A stretch of DNA of 64,000 nt from Candidatus Odyssella thessalonicensis L13 (lineage in GTDB: Bacteria > Pseudomonadota > Alphaproteobacteria > Paracaedibacterales > Paracaedibacteraceae). Both the position numbers and the translations under genes were made by a program. The notes below the pieces were generated by a model, which made no database searches, was not told the DNA's origin, and saw only the letters and a list, made by a program, of their open reading frames with translations. The stretch spans positions 1 through 64,000 of the forward strand of contig NZ_AEWF01000007.1 in assembly GCF_000190415.1 (NCBI RefSeq). The letters are read 5' to 3'. Every line of letters begins with the position of its first letter. Within the stretch, counting starts at the first letter, position 1. This document shows, piece after piece, positions 9,485-18,724 of this stretch.

Positions 9485-9754
9485 TATCAAATCCTTTCCT
9501 TGAATAATTATTTATAATTTTCAAAAAATTTTAACAGTTTAAGGATAGGAAATACAAGGCGGTAATATTCTTTTCTCGAGTCATTAACCAGCGTTAGCAA
9601 AAGCCTATAGGGTAGGAATCGTAAAATTAATACCTTAGTGATTCCTCCGTTATTTACAATGGATACCAGATAAAATGCTGCGCTAAATCTGTTTAGTTGC
9701 ATTGTTAAGCAACAATCCCTACATTAGAGGTGGAAAACATTTTAAAAGGAAGCT

Positions 9755-10348
9755 ATGACGATGACATTATTAGTAGGAAAACCCGCACCTTCATTTAAGT
9801 CTACTGCTGTATTTGGATCTGAATTTAAGCAGATTGAATTAAATGATTATAAGGGACAATACGTAGTCCTATTTTTCTATCCACTTGACTTTACCTTTGT
9901 TTGCCCAACCGAGCTCCACGCTTTTCAAGAAAAACTATCAGAATTCAAAAAGCTTGGGGCAACTTTACTAGCTTGCAGTGTTGATAGCCACTTCTCTCAT
10001 AAGGCATGGTTAGACACGCCGCGGGAAAAAGGCGGGATTCAAGGGATTGAATATGGGATTATCTCTGACATCGGTGGTAAAATTGCTCAAGAGTATGATG
10101 TGTTGCATGCTGATAATATTGCTTACCGGGCTCTGTTCTTGATCGACAAAGATGGTATTGTGCGTCATCAAAGCATTAATGATCTGCCGTTGGGCCGCAG
10201 CGTTGATGAAGCATTAAGATTGTTAGAAGCTTTACAACATGTGGAAGCTCATGGCGAAGTCTGCCCTGCTAACTGGAATAAGAATAAGCCGGCCATCAAA
10301 ACCACTCAAGAAAGTGTTGGAGATTATCTAGCGCGTCAGGCTTCTTAA
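9755..10348 (+). CDS. 2-Cys peroxiredoxin (AhpC/Prx1 type)
   Basis: 197-residue thiol peroxidase that reduces hydrogen peroxide and organic hydroperoxides in the cytoplasm. The peroxidatic cysteine C50 lies in DFTFVCPTE with the supporting threonine T47. The resolving cysteine C170 lies in HGEVCPANW, the arrangement of typical 2-Cys enzymes that are recycled by AhpF or thioredoxin. Length is normal. AAAAGGA precedes the ATG at 9755 by 4 bases; a second ATG at 9761 is an alternative. An intrinsic terminator follows. Useful for an intracellular bacterium facing host oxidants. Confidence 0.93.
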   Translation: MTMTLLVGKPAPSFKSTAVFGSEFKQIELNDYKGQYVVLFFYPLDFTFVCPTELHAFQEKLSEFKKLGATLLACSVDSHFSHKAWLDTPREKGGIQGIEYGIISDIGGKIAQEYDVLHADNIAYRALFLIDKDGIVRHQSINDLPLGRSVDEALRLLEALQHVEAHGEVCPANWNKNKPAIKTTQESVGDYLARQAS

Positions 10349-10376
10349 TTTGCTTTCTTAAGATGATCAATAAAGA

Positions 10377-10422
10377 AAGACAGCCCTTAAGCTTAATAAT
10401 TTTAAGGCTTAGTGGCTGTCTT
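10377..10422. terminator. Bidirectional intrinsic terminator
   Basis: A 9-bp perfect outer stem AAGACAGCC/GGCTGTCTT (10377-10385 with 10414-10422) is extended by an inner CTTAAGC/GCTTAG arm. It sits between the convergent peroxiredoxin and carboxylase genes. T-rich sequence follows on both strands. Confidence 0.8.
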
Positions 10423-10427
10423 AAATT

Positions 10428-12320
10428 TTAGGCAAACCGCAAGATAACCTGATCACGACTGAGATTTTCACCATTTTGGACGCAGATCTCACTAATCACC
10501 CCTTCTTGCTGCGATCTTAATATGTTCTCCATTTTCATGGCCTCTATAATGGCTAAAGGCTCCCCTTTTTTAATCTGCTGGCCGACTCGGGCGGGTAAGG
10601 CAATAATTGTTCCCGGCATAGGAGCCTTAACCGTTTTATTATCCTGAGAGGAACTTTCAAATTTTAAATGCTTAACAGCAGGCCAGTGCTGGGCATTCAC
10701 CACATTAACCTCCTGGGTTAACCCGTTAATAGTAAGGAGATGTTTTCCATTTGTGGTAGCATAGCGGCCGATAACCTGCTGCCCTTCGAAAGAAAGGCTG
10801 AAAAGCTTTCGCTGATATTTCCATTTAAAGGTTGCCTGATAAGTGCATTCCTCAACTGTTTGGGTGCCGATTATAACCACGTAACGGCTATCAGTTGTTA
10901 ATTCTTGCCCCAAAATAGCGATAGCGGCCTGAATAAACTGCTTTTGCTCGGCGTCTGTGATGGCCACTTTATCACCGACTAATTCTTCAATCACTTCCTG
11001 AATAAAATGGGTGTGATAGTGACCTTCTCGAACTTCCGGGGTTGACAGTAAGCGTAGGAGAAAGTCTTGGTTGGTGGTAATACCACTGATGAGCATTTCT
11101 TGTAGATATTGGCTGAGCTTATGGAGAGCTTGCGGCCGAGAGGGTGCATGCGTAATAATCTTTGCCAGCATCGGATCATAGTAAATAGGAACCGTATCTC
11201 CTTCCGTGAAACCGCAATCAAAGCGCACCGCCTCAGTTATAGACGGACGAAAGTGAACCAGCTTGCCGGCACTGGGAAGGAAATTAGCACTGGGGTCCTC
11301 GGCATAAAGTCTGACCTCTATAGCATGCCCCCAGGGCTTCACATCTTTTTGCTGAATTGTCAGATGTTCACCTCGGGCAATCCGGATCATCCATTCCACA
11401 AGATCCAATCCATAAATAGATTCTGTGACTGGATGTTCGACTTGAAGACGGGTGTTCATCTCAAGGAAAAAAAACTCACCGCGCGGTGAGACAATAAATT
11501 CCACTGTTCCAGCCGATGTGTAACCCACGGCTTTGGCTAAAGCCACGGCTTGGGTCGCCATAGCTTGGCGCAGCTCTTCTGTAATAAAGGGGCTGGGCGA
11601 TTCTTCGACAACTTTTTGATGGCGGCGTTGCAAGGAGCAGTCCCGTTCCCCTAAGTGGATGACGTGACCATGGTGATCAGCTAAAATCTGAATTTCAATA
11701 TGGCGTGGCGTCTCAATATACTTTTCAATAAAAATGCGGTCATCATTAAACGCCGATAAAGCCTCACTGCGGGCGCGGTCAAACCCTTCTTGAAGTTCCG
11801 AGTCATCCCGAACAATCCGCATTCCTTTGCCACCGCCGCCAGCAGCAGCTTTTAATAGAATAGGGTAGCCATGGTCGCGGACAAACTCCTGGACTTCAGT
11901 TATCGCAGTTAAAGAAGTGGCGCTGCCGGGCACTAAATTCACATCTGCTGCCTTGGCCAGAGCCTTTGCCTCCAGCTTATCACCCATTTTATGGATCACC
12001 TCGGCAGAGGGACCAATAAAGATTAATCCTGCCTCACTTACGGCCTGAGCAAACTCTGCTTTCTCTGAGAGAAAGCCATAACCGGGATGGATGGCATCAG
12101 CCCCTGACTGTTTGGCAATACTAATAATTTTACCGATATTGAGATAGCTTTCTCGTGACGGAGCCTCTCCTACACAATAAGATTCATCGGCTAAATCTAC
12201 ATGCGGCAGTAAACGATCAACTGTGCTGTAAATTGCAACCGTTTGCAGTCCCATGGCTTTGGCCGTCTGAATAATTCGGCAGGCAATCTCACCGCGGTTA
12301 GCTATTAAAATCTTCTTCAT
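10428..12320 (-). CDS. pccA: Acyl-CoA carboxylase alpha subunit (biotin carboxylase + carrier)
   Basis: 630-residue biotin-dependent carboxylase subunit, most like propionyl-CoA carboxylase alpha. The N-terminal biotin carboxylase domain (about 1-445) shows IHPGYGFLSE, the ATP-grasp glycine loop KAAAGGGGKGMR and EMNTRLQVEH. A middle linking domain and a C-terminal biotinyl domain (about 560-630) with EAMKMEN follow; K596 is the predicted biotinylation site. It transfers CO2 to biotin for the beta subunit encoded by 12809-14341. AAAGGAG lies upstream of the ATG at 12320. With pccB it should convert propionyl-CoA to methylmalonyl-CoA; a related acyl-CoA substrate is possible. Confidence 0.88.
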   Translation of the reverse strand: MKKILIANRGEIACRIIQTAKAMGLQTVAIYSTVDRLLPHVDLADESYCVGEAPSRESYLNIGKIISIAKQSGADAIHPGYGFLSEKAEFAQAVSEAGLIFIGPSAEVIHKMGDKLEAKALAKAADVNLVPGSATSLTAITEVQEFVRDHGYPILLKAAAGGGGKGMRIVRDDSELQEGFDRARSEALSAFNDDRIFIEKYIETPRHIEIQILADHHGHVIHLGERDCSLQRRHQKVVEESPSPFITEELRQAMATQAVALAKAVGYTSAGTVEFIVSPRGEFFFLEMNTRLQVEHPVTESIYGLDLVEWMIRIARGEHLTIQQKDVKPWGHAIEVRLYAEDPSANFLPSAGKLVHFRPSITEAVRFDCGFTEGDTVPIYYDPMLAKIITHAPSRPQALHKLSQYLQEMLISGITTNQDFLLRLLSTPEVREGHYHTHFIQEVIEELVGDKVAITDAEQKQFIQAAIAILGQELTTDSRYVVIIGTQTVEECTYQATFKWKYQRKLFSLSFEGQQVIGRYATTNGKHLLTINGLTQEVNVVNAQHWPAVKHLKFESSSQDNKTVKAPMPGTIIALPARVGQQIKKGEPLAIIEAMKMENILRSQQEGVISEICVQNGENLSRDQVILRFA

Positions 12321-12480
12321 GGGGGGAGCTCCTTTGAAAGAAAAGAGGCGAAAAGTCCGCCGTATGCTTCGTGCTTGAAGGTAAGGCGTTAATCAAACTT
12401 AAGTCCTAGTCTCTGCCATCGAAAGAGAGAACTGTGTCTTCGGCGTTGAGAGAGACGAGGGATACTAAAAAAGAGGATTG

Positions 12481-12789
12481 TTACTCCCCTTTTTTCTCCT
12501 GCTGTATCCGTTCCTTTTCCTCTAAGGCCGCTTTAATTTGCACCTCTTCCCAGTCTGGGCGTAAGAAAGGAAACAGTTCACTCATTTTAGGGAATAGCCC
12601 TAACCGTATTCCTTTGAGCAGGGCGACGGAGCCTAAAGCGACCATTACCCAAATTGGCCAAAAGGCGCCGCCGGTGGTTAGCCATATAATAAGGCAAGCA
12701 AAGATAACGACGCCATAGATAATCAGGTTGGTATAATATTCTTTTAATTCACGGATTCTTTCACGGATGTTGTCTTCAGATTCAAACAT
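12481..12789 (-). CDS. Small 2TM-domain membrane protein
   Basis: 102-residue protein with an N-terminal basic/acidic helix, two adjacent transmembrane helices (about 21-38 and 43-60) and a charged C-terminal tail (QIKAALEEKERIQQEKKGE). This is the layout of the 2TM domain family (PF13239). Its function is unknown. It lies between the beta and alpha carboxylase genes on the same strand, 19 bases after pccB, and is probably co-transcribed. Whether it has anything to do with the carboxylase, for instance as a membrane tether, is speculation. Confidence 0.7.
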   Translation of the reverse strand: MFESEDNIRERIRELKEYYTNLIIYGVVIFACLIIWLTTGGAFWPIWVMVALGSVALLKGIRLGLFPKMSELFPFLRPDWEEVQIKAALEEKERIQQEKKGE

Positions 12790-12808
12790 TTTGGTTGCCT
12801 CACTTTAA

Positions 12809-14341
12809 TTATAAAGGAATATTATCATGTTTTTTCCACGGATTATGAAGACTCTTACCCCGAAGCATATCTAGCGAGCGAATTAGCTTTCGCCGAGTGT
12901 CACGCGGTAAGATAACCTCATCTATGTAACCTAGTTTAGCAGCAACATAAGGATTTGCAAACTTCTCACGGTAATTTTCCGTAAGCTGGTGAATTTTATC
13001 AGCATCTTCCAGCTCTTTGCGGAAAATAATTTCTACCGCCCCCTTGGACCCCATAACAGCAATTTCAGCGGTTGGCCAAGCATAATTAACATCAGCACGA
13101 ATATGCTTAGAGCTCATAACATCATAAGCCCCCCCATAAGCCTTGCGGGTGATAAGGGTGATCTTTGGAACAGTGGCTTCAGCATAAGCGAAAAGTAGTT
13201 TAGAGCCATGGGCAATAATGCCATTTTTTTCCTGGTCAACGCCCGGCAGAAATCCGGGCACATCGACAAATGTGATAATAGGGATATTAAAGCAATCACA
13301 AAACCTAACGAATCTGGCTGCTTTACGTGAAGCATTAATATCTAAACAGCCCGCAAGCACTAATGGCTGATTCGCAACAATTCCAACGTTTTGGCCATTA
13401 ATATGGCAAAAGCCAATAATGATATTTTCTGCCCAATCAGCATGAATTTCAAAAAACTCACCATTATCGGCGACTTTATGGATCAGTTCTTTTATGTCGT
13501 AGGGATGCTGAGCATTCTCTGGGATTAACTTATCTAAGGAAGGAATTGTCTCCTCACTTGCTGCTGAAAAGGGCAGTGATGGCAAGGTGTCGCGATTGTT
13601 CTGCGGCAGATACTTAAGTAATTGGCGCACTTGGAGGAGGGCCTCATAATCATTGGTATAGCTGGCATGGGCGACCCCCGATTCCTTCGTATGAATACTG
13701 GCGCCGCCGAGATTTTCGGCTGTCACCACTTCTCCAGTAACAGTTTTTACAACTTCTGGCCCAGTGACAAACATATAAGAAGTATCTTTAACCATAAAGA
13801 TGAAATCTGTCATTGCCGGAGAGTAAACAGCGCCCCCAGCACACGGGCCCATCACGACAGATATTTGTGGAATCACGCCAGACGCCAGAACGTTGCGTTT
13901 AAAAACCTCAGCATAGCCGCCAAGTGACACTACGCCTTCTTGAATACGAGCGCCGCCCGAATCATTGAGCCCAATAATTGGCGCCCCAACTTCCATCGCT
14001 TTGTCCATAATCTTACAAATTTTCTGCGCGTGCATCTCACTCAGGCTGCCCCCCATGACTGTGAAGTCCTGGGAGAAAACAAAAACAAGGCGGCCATTAA
14101 TTTGTCCATGACCGGTAATAACACCGTCTCCGAGAAAATGTTGCTGATCCAGGCCGAAATCCGTTGATCGGTGCTCAACAAAGCGATCCCATTCTTCAAA
14201 TGAGCCCGGGTCCAAGAGTATGTGGAGTCTCTCTCGGGCGGTAAGTTTGCAACGTTTGTGTTGCGCGGCAATGCGATCGGCGCCGCCTCCTAATTCTGAT
14301 TCGGTAAGCTTGGCGGCTAATTGGGCTATTGTTTCACGCAT
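12809..14341 (-). CDS. pccB: Acyl-CoA carboxylase beta subunit (carboxyltransferase)
   Basis: 510-residue carboxyltransferase that moves the carboxyl group from biotin to an acyl-CoA, most like propionyl-CoA carboxylase beta. Two crotonase-type halves are visible, with oxyanion-hole glycine pairs in [11 protein letters not shown] and [12 protein letters not shown] (first half) and in DVPGFLPG and [10 protein letters not shown] (second half). The frame is open 12 codons further upstream, but ATG 14341 has a strong AGGAGG about 9 bases before it and gives the family's usual start ([12 protein letters not shown]). It is first of the operon pccB-2TM-pccA. Confidence 0.9.
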   Translation of the reverse strand: MRETIAQLAAKLTESELGGGADRIAAQHKRCKLTARERLHILLDPGSFEEWDRFVEHRSTDFGLDQQHFLGDGVITGHGQINGRLVFVFSQDFTVMGGSLSEMHAQKICKIMDKAMEVGAPIIGLNDSGGARIQEGVVSLGGYAEVFKRNVLASGVIPQISVVMGPCAGGAVYSPAMTDFIFMVKDTSYMFVTGPEVVKTVTGEVVTAENLGGASIHTKESGVAHASYTNDYEALLQVRQLLKYLPQNNRDTLPSLPFSAASEETIPSLDKLIPENAQHPYDIKELIHKVADNGEFFEIHADWAENIIIGFCHINGQNVGIVANQPLVLAGCLDINASRKAARFVRFCDCFNIPIITFVDVPGFLPGVDQEKNGIIAHGSKLLFAYAEATVPKITLITRKAYGGAYDVMSSKHIRADVNYAWPTAEIAVMGSKGAVEIIFRKELEDADKIHQLTENYREKFANPYVAAKLGYIDEVILPRDTRRKLIRSLDMLRGKSLHNPWKKHDNIPL

Positions 14342-14548
14342 CTCGGATTTCCTCCTGCAATAAGAAAACTTTACCAAAAAACCGACTTATTAAAATTTAA
14401 ATAAAATGTTTTAAATGTCGCTGAGCGTCGTTCTTTATTCTGTAAAAGCACTAACTCAAAGTTTGGAGGGTGGCTAGAGGAGAAAATGATAAAAAATGAT
14501 GAAGGAGCAAGGCTGAATTCTGTAACCTTACTCGCGATTAAGGGAACG

Positions 14549-15562
14549 CTAAATTAGATGTTCCATAATCTGAATGGCGTTAAGAGCTGCCCCTTTGCGC
14601 ACATTGTCACTTACTATCCATAAATCCAAACCGTGATTAACTGTTGTGTCTTGGCGAATGCGGCTGACAAAGACATCGTTTTCACCCACACTATCCAAGG
14701 GAGTGGCATAAATTAAATCCTCAGGATTATCCATCACCGTAATCCCTTTTGCTTTGCGTAGTGCTTGGCGGGCGCTTTCTGGCAAAAGCTCTGACTCAAA
14801 TTCCACGTTCGCCGCCACACTATGGCCTATATAAACGGGGACCCGCACACAAGTTGCAGTCAGTTTAATGGATGGATCAAGAATTTTTTGGGTTTCAACC
14901 CGCATTTTCCATTCTTCTTTGGTGTAATTATCCTCTTGGAAGGGATCAATATGGGGAATGACATTAAAAGCAATTGGTTTGGTGAAGCGTTCAGGCGGAA
15001 CATTCATGCCGGTGAACAGACCCTTTGTTTGTTGGGTCAATTCATCCATAGCCTCTTGGCCGCCTCCGGACACAGACTGATAAGTGCTGACCACCACCCG
15101 TTTTATTTTCGCGATATCATGCAACGGCTTAAGCGCCATTAATAGCTGTATTGTCGAGCAATTCGGATTGGCAATAATGTTGCGCTGCTGGTAAGTTTCC
15201 AATGTATGAGCATTAATCTCTGGAATAACCAAGGGAATATCAGAATGCATGCGAAAATGCGACGTATTATCAATTACGACGCACCCTTGAGCAGCGGCCT
15301 TAGGAGCATAGTCAGCAGAGATTGCCGCTCCTGGCGAAAAGAGGGCAAAGTCATAGCCTGAAAAGTCAAAGTTTTCTAAGGCTTGGACGGTCAATATATC
15401 ATTGTCCCCATAGGAGATAGGGCGATTAGCTGAGCGGTTAGAGGCTATAGCTGTAATATTTTTAGCGGGATAGCCGCGTTCAGCTAAGATTTGTAAAAAG
15501 GTGCGACCAACATTTCCGGTCGCCCCAACCACAGCAATTTTTATAGAAGATTTTTTCGACAT
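14549..15562 (-). CDS. asd: Aspartate-semialdehyde dehydrogenase
   Basis: 337-residue NADPH enzyme that reduces aspartyl phosphate to aspartate semialdehyde, the branch point to lysine/diaminopimelate, threonine and methionine. The nucleotide-binding loop VVGATGNVGR (about 11-20), the catalytic cysteine C135 in NPNCSTIQ, and the basic/histidine segment RVPVYIGHS are all seen. It transcribes toward the carboxylase operon but is separated by about 200 bases. dapF at 43 kb belongs to the same diaminopimelate route. Confidence 0.93.
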   Translation of the reverse strand: MSKKSSIKIAVVGATGNVGRTFLQILAERGYPAKNITAIASNRSANRPISYGDNDILTVQALENFDFSGYDFALFSPGAAISADYAPKAAAQGCVVIDNTSHFRMHSDIPLVIPEINAHTLETYQQRNIIANPNCSTIQLLMALKPLHDIAKIKRVVVSTYQSVSGGGQEAMDELTQQTKGLFTGMNVPPERFTKPIAFNVIPHIDPFQEDNYTKEEWKMRVETQKILDPSIKLTATCVRVPVYIGHSVAANVEFESELLPESARQALRKAKGITVMDNPEDLIYATPLDSVGENDVFVSRIRQDTTVNHGLDLWIVSDNVRKGAALNAIQIMEHLI

Positions 15563-15908
15563 AAGCTTTATATTTCTTGGAGTTTTACCTTCCTTTTATA
15601 CCTAAATGTTAGTCACTTCTCAAGGGAGAACAAAGGCCTCAATCCCAATGATTCCTTTTAAGATGTTAATATAAAGTTGCTTGTAATTTATTCTTTACTA
15701 CAGAGTGCTTAGCAATAATAGAGATAAGGAATATAAAATTTTTGTATATTTATACCATTTCGTAATAAAAAACATTAAGAAAAATATTGCCTCAGGTTTA
15801 TTATTGAAAAATCTTTAAGGTAGGCCAAAAAAACCCAAAAAGGGATCTTTAAATTATTTTTTTACTTCTTAGATGAGAAGCATACAACGAAACATAAGGG
15901 AAGTAAAT
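15563..15908. other. AT-rich divergent intergenic region
   Basis: It separates divergent asd and the small HTH gene and should hold both promoters. The sequence is extremely A/T-rich near 15780-15870. I found no RNA gene. Confidence 0.4.
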
Positions 15909-16364
15909 ATGAAGAAAGTTTGGAATGCAACAGAAATTGAGTACATTAAAGAAGCCTATGCCCAGGGGAAAAGAGAAAAACTTATTGCGCATGAGCTAGG
16001 TCGTACAGAATCTAGCGTAAGTAAAGCAATAACTCGGTACAAGATTCGCACCAAAAGAGATTACTCTATCCTTAGCCGACAAAGCACCTCTAAAGCGAGC
16101 GCGGGACGCAAAGTAAAGCCGACAAAGGTCGTTCGTCCGCAGATGACGTTTAATGGTACAGCATGTAATTGGACGTCTGCTGACGAAGTTTTAAGATATC
16201 TGGGAGAAAAAAGCTCCCAGTTTGAAATTAGATACCGGAATTTTACCCCTGTTTACATTTTTCAAAACCGTGAGGTTTCTTTAGCCAAGGTTTTAATGGA
16301 AGCCAACAAAATTCGCCTCGAAGAAAATCAGCCCATCTTCCACTTAGAGGAGGTAACTGAATAA
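15909..16364 (+). CDS. Small helix-turn-helix protein (GcrA/Myb-like N-terminus)
   Basis: 151-residue protein whose first 45 residues form a homeodomain/Myb-like helix-turn-helix (WNATEIEYIKEAY, then HELGRTESSVSKAITRY). It resembles the N-terminus of GcrA-type cell-cycle regulators in spacing. A basic linker and a C-terminal half that I cannot assign follow (YRNFTPVYIFQNREVSLAKV). It is likely a DNA-binding regulator. The start at 15909 is preferred over an upstream in-frame ATG at 15873 because AAGGGA lies 7 bases upstream. A gene of unknown function follows after 15 bases, so the two are probably one operon. Confidence 0.55.
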   Translation: MKKVWNATEIEYIKEAYAQGKREKLIAHELGRTESSVSKAITRYKIRTKRDYSILSRQSTSKASAGRKVKPTKVVRPQMTFNGTACNWTSADEVLRYLGEKSSQFEIRYRNFTPVYIFQNREVSLAKVLMEANKIRLEENQPIFHLEEVTE

Positions 16365-16379
16365 ATAAAGGCAAATCGG

Positions 16380-16805
16380 ATGGCAAATCAGAGTTATAAT
16401 TCATGGTTGCATCAAAAACGACGAGATTTAATAGGGAGTGACGATTTTACGCCTAAGAATTATGGGCATCTTTTGTGGTATTGGGGAGTAATAGATGATA
16501 AGTTTAGGCTGTTCCTTAAAAAGTATGGCCGCTTAAGAGGGCTGGTCCTGGCCAGCCAAGGCCGAGTGGTGGTCTGGACAAACAATCGCCATCTTTATCC
16601 GGGTAAAGGAAGTAGCATCAGCGAGAAAGATGCTGTTAAGCTTGAACAGCAATGGCGCCAGCTTATAGAAAGATGGGACGTTAAAACGATTGCTTTTTTA
16701 GATTGGTTAACGCAGGAACCAATTGATTATAATGCAACCAAGCAGGAAATAGTAAAGAGATTTCATTCCTATTCCCGCAAAAAACTTCCTTCGGGAAGAC
16801 AGTAA
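16380..16805 (+). CDS. Hypothetical protein
   Basis: 141 residues, rich in Trp, Tyr, Lys and Arg, with no signal peptide or membrane helix. Visible features are an N-terminal SWLHQKRRDLIG, a central segment LASQGRVVVWTNNRHLYPGKG, and a basic C-terminal tail (KRFHSYSRKKLPSGRQ) suggesting nucleic-acid or membrane contact. I do not recognise the family. It follows the helix-turn-helix gene closely and may be co-transcribed and functionally linked to it. Confidence 0.5.
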   Translation: MANQSYNSWLHQKRRDLIGSDDFTPKNYGHLLWYWGVIDDKFRLFLKKYGRLRGLVLASQGRVVVWTNNRHLYPGKGSSISEKDAVKLEQQWRQLIERWDVKTIAFLDWLTQEPIDYNATKQEIVKRFHSYSRKKLPSGRQ

Positions 16806-16850
16806 ATATGCTATTATATATAAAGCATGAGATAAATGTCGGAGAAAGCG

Positions 16851-17078
16851 ATGAGATTTTATACTGGTTTCATCACATTTTCACTAATATGGTGGATTGT
16901 CTTGTTTATGATTTTACCGATTGGCGTACGAGTGCTGGAAAATACAGATACTGGTTTTGCGGCTAGTGCTCCTGAGAATCCCATGATTGGTCGTAAGATC
17001 ATAATTACCACAGCGATAACAATTCCTTTATTCTTTATTGTAAAATGGCTAATCGATACAAATATATTAGGTATATAA
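16851..17078 (+). CDS. DUF1467 membrane protein
   Basis: 75-residue protein with two transmembrane helices (about 5-25 and 48-68) and the family pattern LFMILPIGV, then a short loop with APENPMIGRK, then helix II. DUF1467 proteins are small inner-membrane proteins of unknown function found mainly in Alphaproteobacteria, which supports the taxonomic placement. An upstream in-frame ATG at 16836 is possible, but GGAGA five bases before 16851 favours the shorter form. Confidence 0.7.
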   Translation: MRFYTGFITFSLIWWIVLFMILPIGVRVLENTDTGFAASAPENPMIGRKIIITTAITIPLFFIVKWLIDTNILGI

Positions 17079-17152
17079 AGATTAAGCATTTATCCACTAA
17101 TTTGCTAGTACAGTGGAAAAAAAGGATTAGCATCATTTTTACATGAGACCCC

Positions 17153-18178
17153 ATGAGATTATTTATACTTTTGATGAGCGTCCTGCAGCTGTCGTGGGGC
17201 CAAGTAAATTTTCAGCCTTCCTGGATTGTTGGTTTTAATCCCATTCAGCCCATTGATGACTTTATTCTTGCTCCGAATGATATTATTTTTGATTCAAGTA
17301 AAGGTGCTGTGATGCCCCGAATGTATCGCAGTCCAATTTTTTTCCAGAATGCACGTCCGCAAGAGTTTAACCTTGCAGGCTTTAATCAGCTCCACATCTC
17401 AGGCAGTGCTCAGTATTCTTGGTTAGAATTAAAGGAGCTGTTAAACCATATCCATAAGCGTCACAAGATTCCCTTTAATAAAATATACATCATTGATCTG
17501 CGTGAAGAACCCCATGCTTTTATTAACGGATCAGCTGTTAGCTGGTTTTATGGTCCTCTTCATGTTCAACAGAATCGTGCCTCCCAAGAGATCATTGACT
17601 CTGAATTAAAGCGGATTAATCAAGTCCGGGCCTTTCCGATGGTTTTCATTAACTCTATTCAAAAATCAGAGCGCGGCGTGCCAAGTGCTAAGAAAACGGA
17701 GATCTTTCCTGTTGAGGTCGTGATGCGTGAGCAAGAGGCTGTTAAGAGTTTTGGAGCTCATTATATTCGCCTGCCTGTCACCGATCACTTTAGACCCGAA
17801 GAAAGGGATATTGATGATTTTATTACCATGGTTAAGGCATTGCCTGCGGGCGTGTGGCTTCACTTTAAATGCCGAGGGGGAAAAGGGCGGACGACCACCT
17901 TTATGACCCTATATGATATCATTCAGAATCCCAAAGTGAGTCTTGAGCACATCCTAGCTCGGCAAAAAGCTCTGGGCGGAACGGATTTATCACACAATAA
18001 ACTATCAGTGGGTAAAGAATGGAAATATAGGCTCGCTCAAGATCGAATTAATATAATCCGTGTTTTCTTCGAGTATCGGCATGCGGCCGACGGCTGGGAG
18101 CATATGAGATTTTCTGATTGGGTTAAAAAACATGCAAAGTATTTAGGCTATTTAGGTGACCAGTTTGAGGTGGAATAG
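17153..18178 (+). CDS. Secreted phytase-like protein tyrosine phosphatase
   Basis: 341 residues with a short N-terminal signal peptide (about 1-16). The cysteine-phosphatase P-loop HFKCRGGKGRTTTF has nucleophile C240 and phosphate-binding R246. A candidate general acid D211 lies in the VTDH segment, and the hallmark DLREEPHAFING (about 115-126) belongs to phytase-like PTPs (inositol-polyphosphatase type). These enzymes hydrolyse inositol polyphosphates, phosphoinositides or phosphotyrosine, and several intracellular bacteria export relatives as effectors. The CX5R core is intact, so it is probably active. The substrate and a host role are inference. Confidence 0.8.
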   Translation: MRLFILLMSVLQLSWGQVNFQPSWIVGFNPIQPIDDFILAPNDIIFDSSKGAVMPRMYRSPIFFQNARPQEFNLAGFNQLHISGSAQYSWLELKELLNHIHKRHKIPFNKIYIIDLREEPHAFINGSAVSWFYGPLHVQQNRASQEIIDSELKRINQVRAFPMVFINSIQKSERGVPSAKKTEIFPVEVVMREQEAVKSFGAHYIRLPVTDHFRPEERDIDDFITMVKALPAGVWLHFKCRGGKGRTTTFMTLYDIIQNPKVSLEHILARQKALGGTDLSHNKLSVGKEWKYRLAQDRINIIRVFFEYRHAADGWEHMRFSDWVKKHAKYLGYLGDQFEVE

Positions 18179-18724
18179 GCCGTCGGTGTAGCCTCGAAAG
18201 AGAGCAGAGATAGGACAATTAATCACTAAAGAGTTTATGGAAATCTGTATCCCCACTCGTGACAATAATACCCATAAATACAAAAATGGTTCTATGATTA
18301 CTTTGGTGTGATCCTCTCAATATCTTAGGGCCGCGCCTTTAAGTACCAAAGCAGTGATGCAAGGGGGGTGCAGCGATGTTTTAGCGAGGATGATTGCAGA
18401 GGATCTGGCTTATGGCCTATCACCTCTTAAAACGGCCGGTAGGAAAAGATTTTATGCTGGACAAGTTGCAAATGCTTTAGTCCTAGATAGGCATTGCCAT
18501 TCTCAGAAGACAAGAAATATCCTTTTGGCGTTATAAAATTGGTGAAATATCCTGTTGCTCTTTAAAGTATTGGTCTAGTATTGTATCTATCTACCTGTAG
18601 TTCTAAATGTAAAACATTTTATTAAGGAGGGCCGCTTTCCTCTATGATTGATATTTCTTAAAGCCGGAGACGGCATTAAATAAACTATTTTAAATTGAAT
18701 TAGATTGTATAACGGAGAACTACT
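18179..18724. other. Gene-poor gap
   Basis: A 60-codon frame at 18354-18536 has no ribosome site or recognisable relatives, and I do not call it. No RNA structure stands out. The end of the gap carries the ABC transporter's ribosome site. Confidence 0.35.

Noticed and set aside
9508-9702. 64-codon minus-strand ORF
   Set aside because: AT-rich, no start signal and no similarity; more likely chance.
18354-18536. 60-codon plus-strand ORF
   Set aside because: No ribosome site, no recognisable family and no supporting context; composition could be chance.
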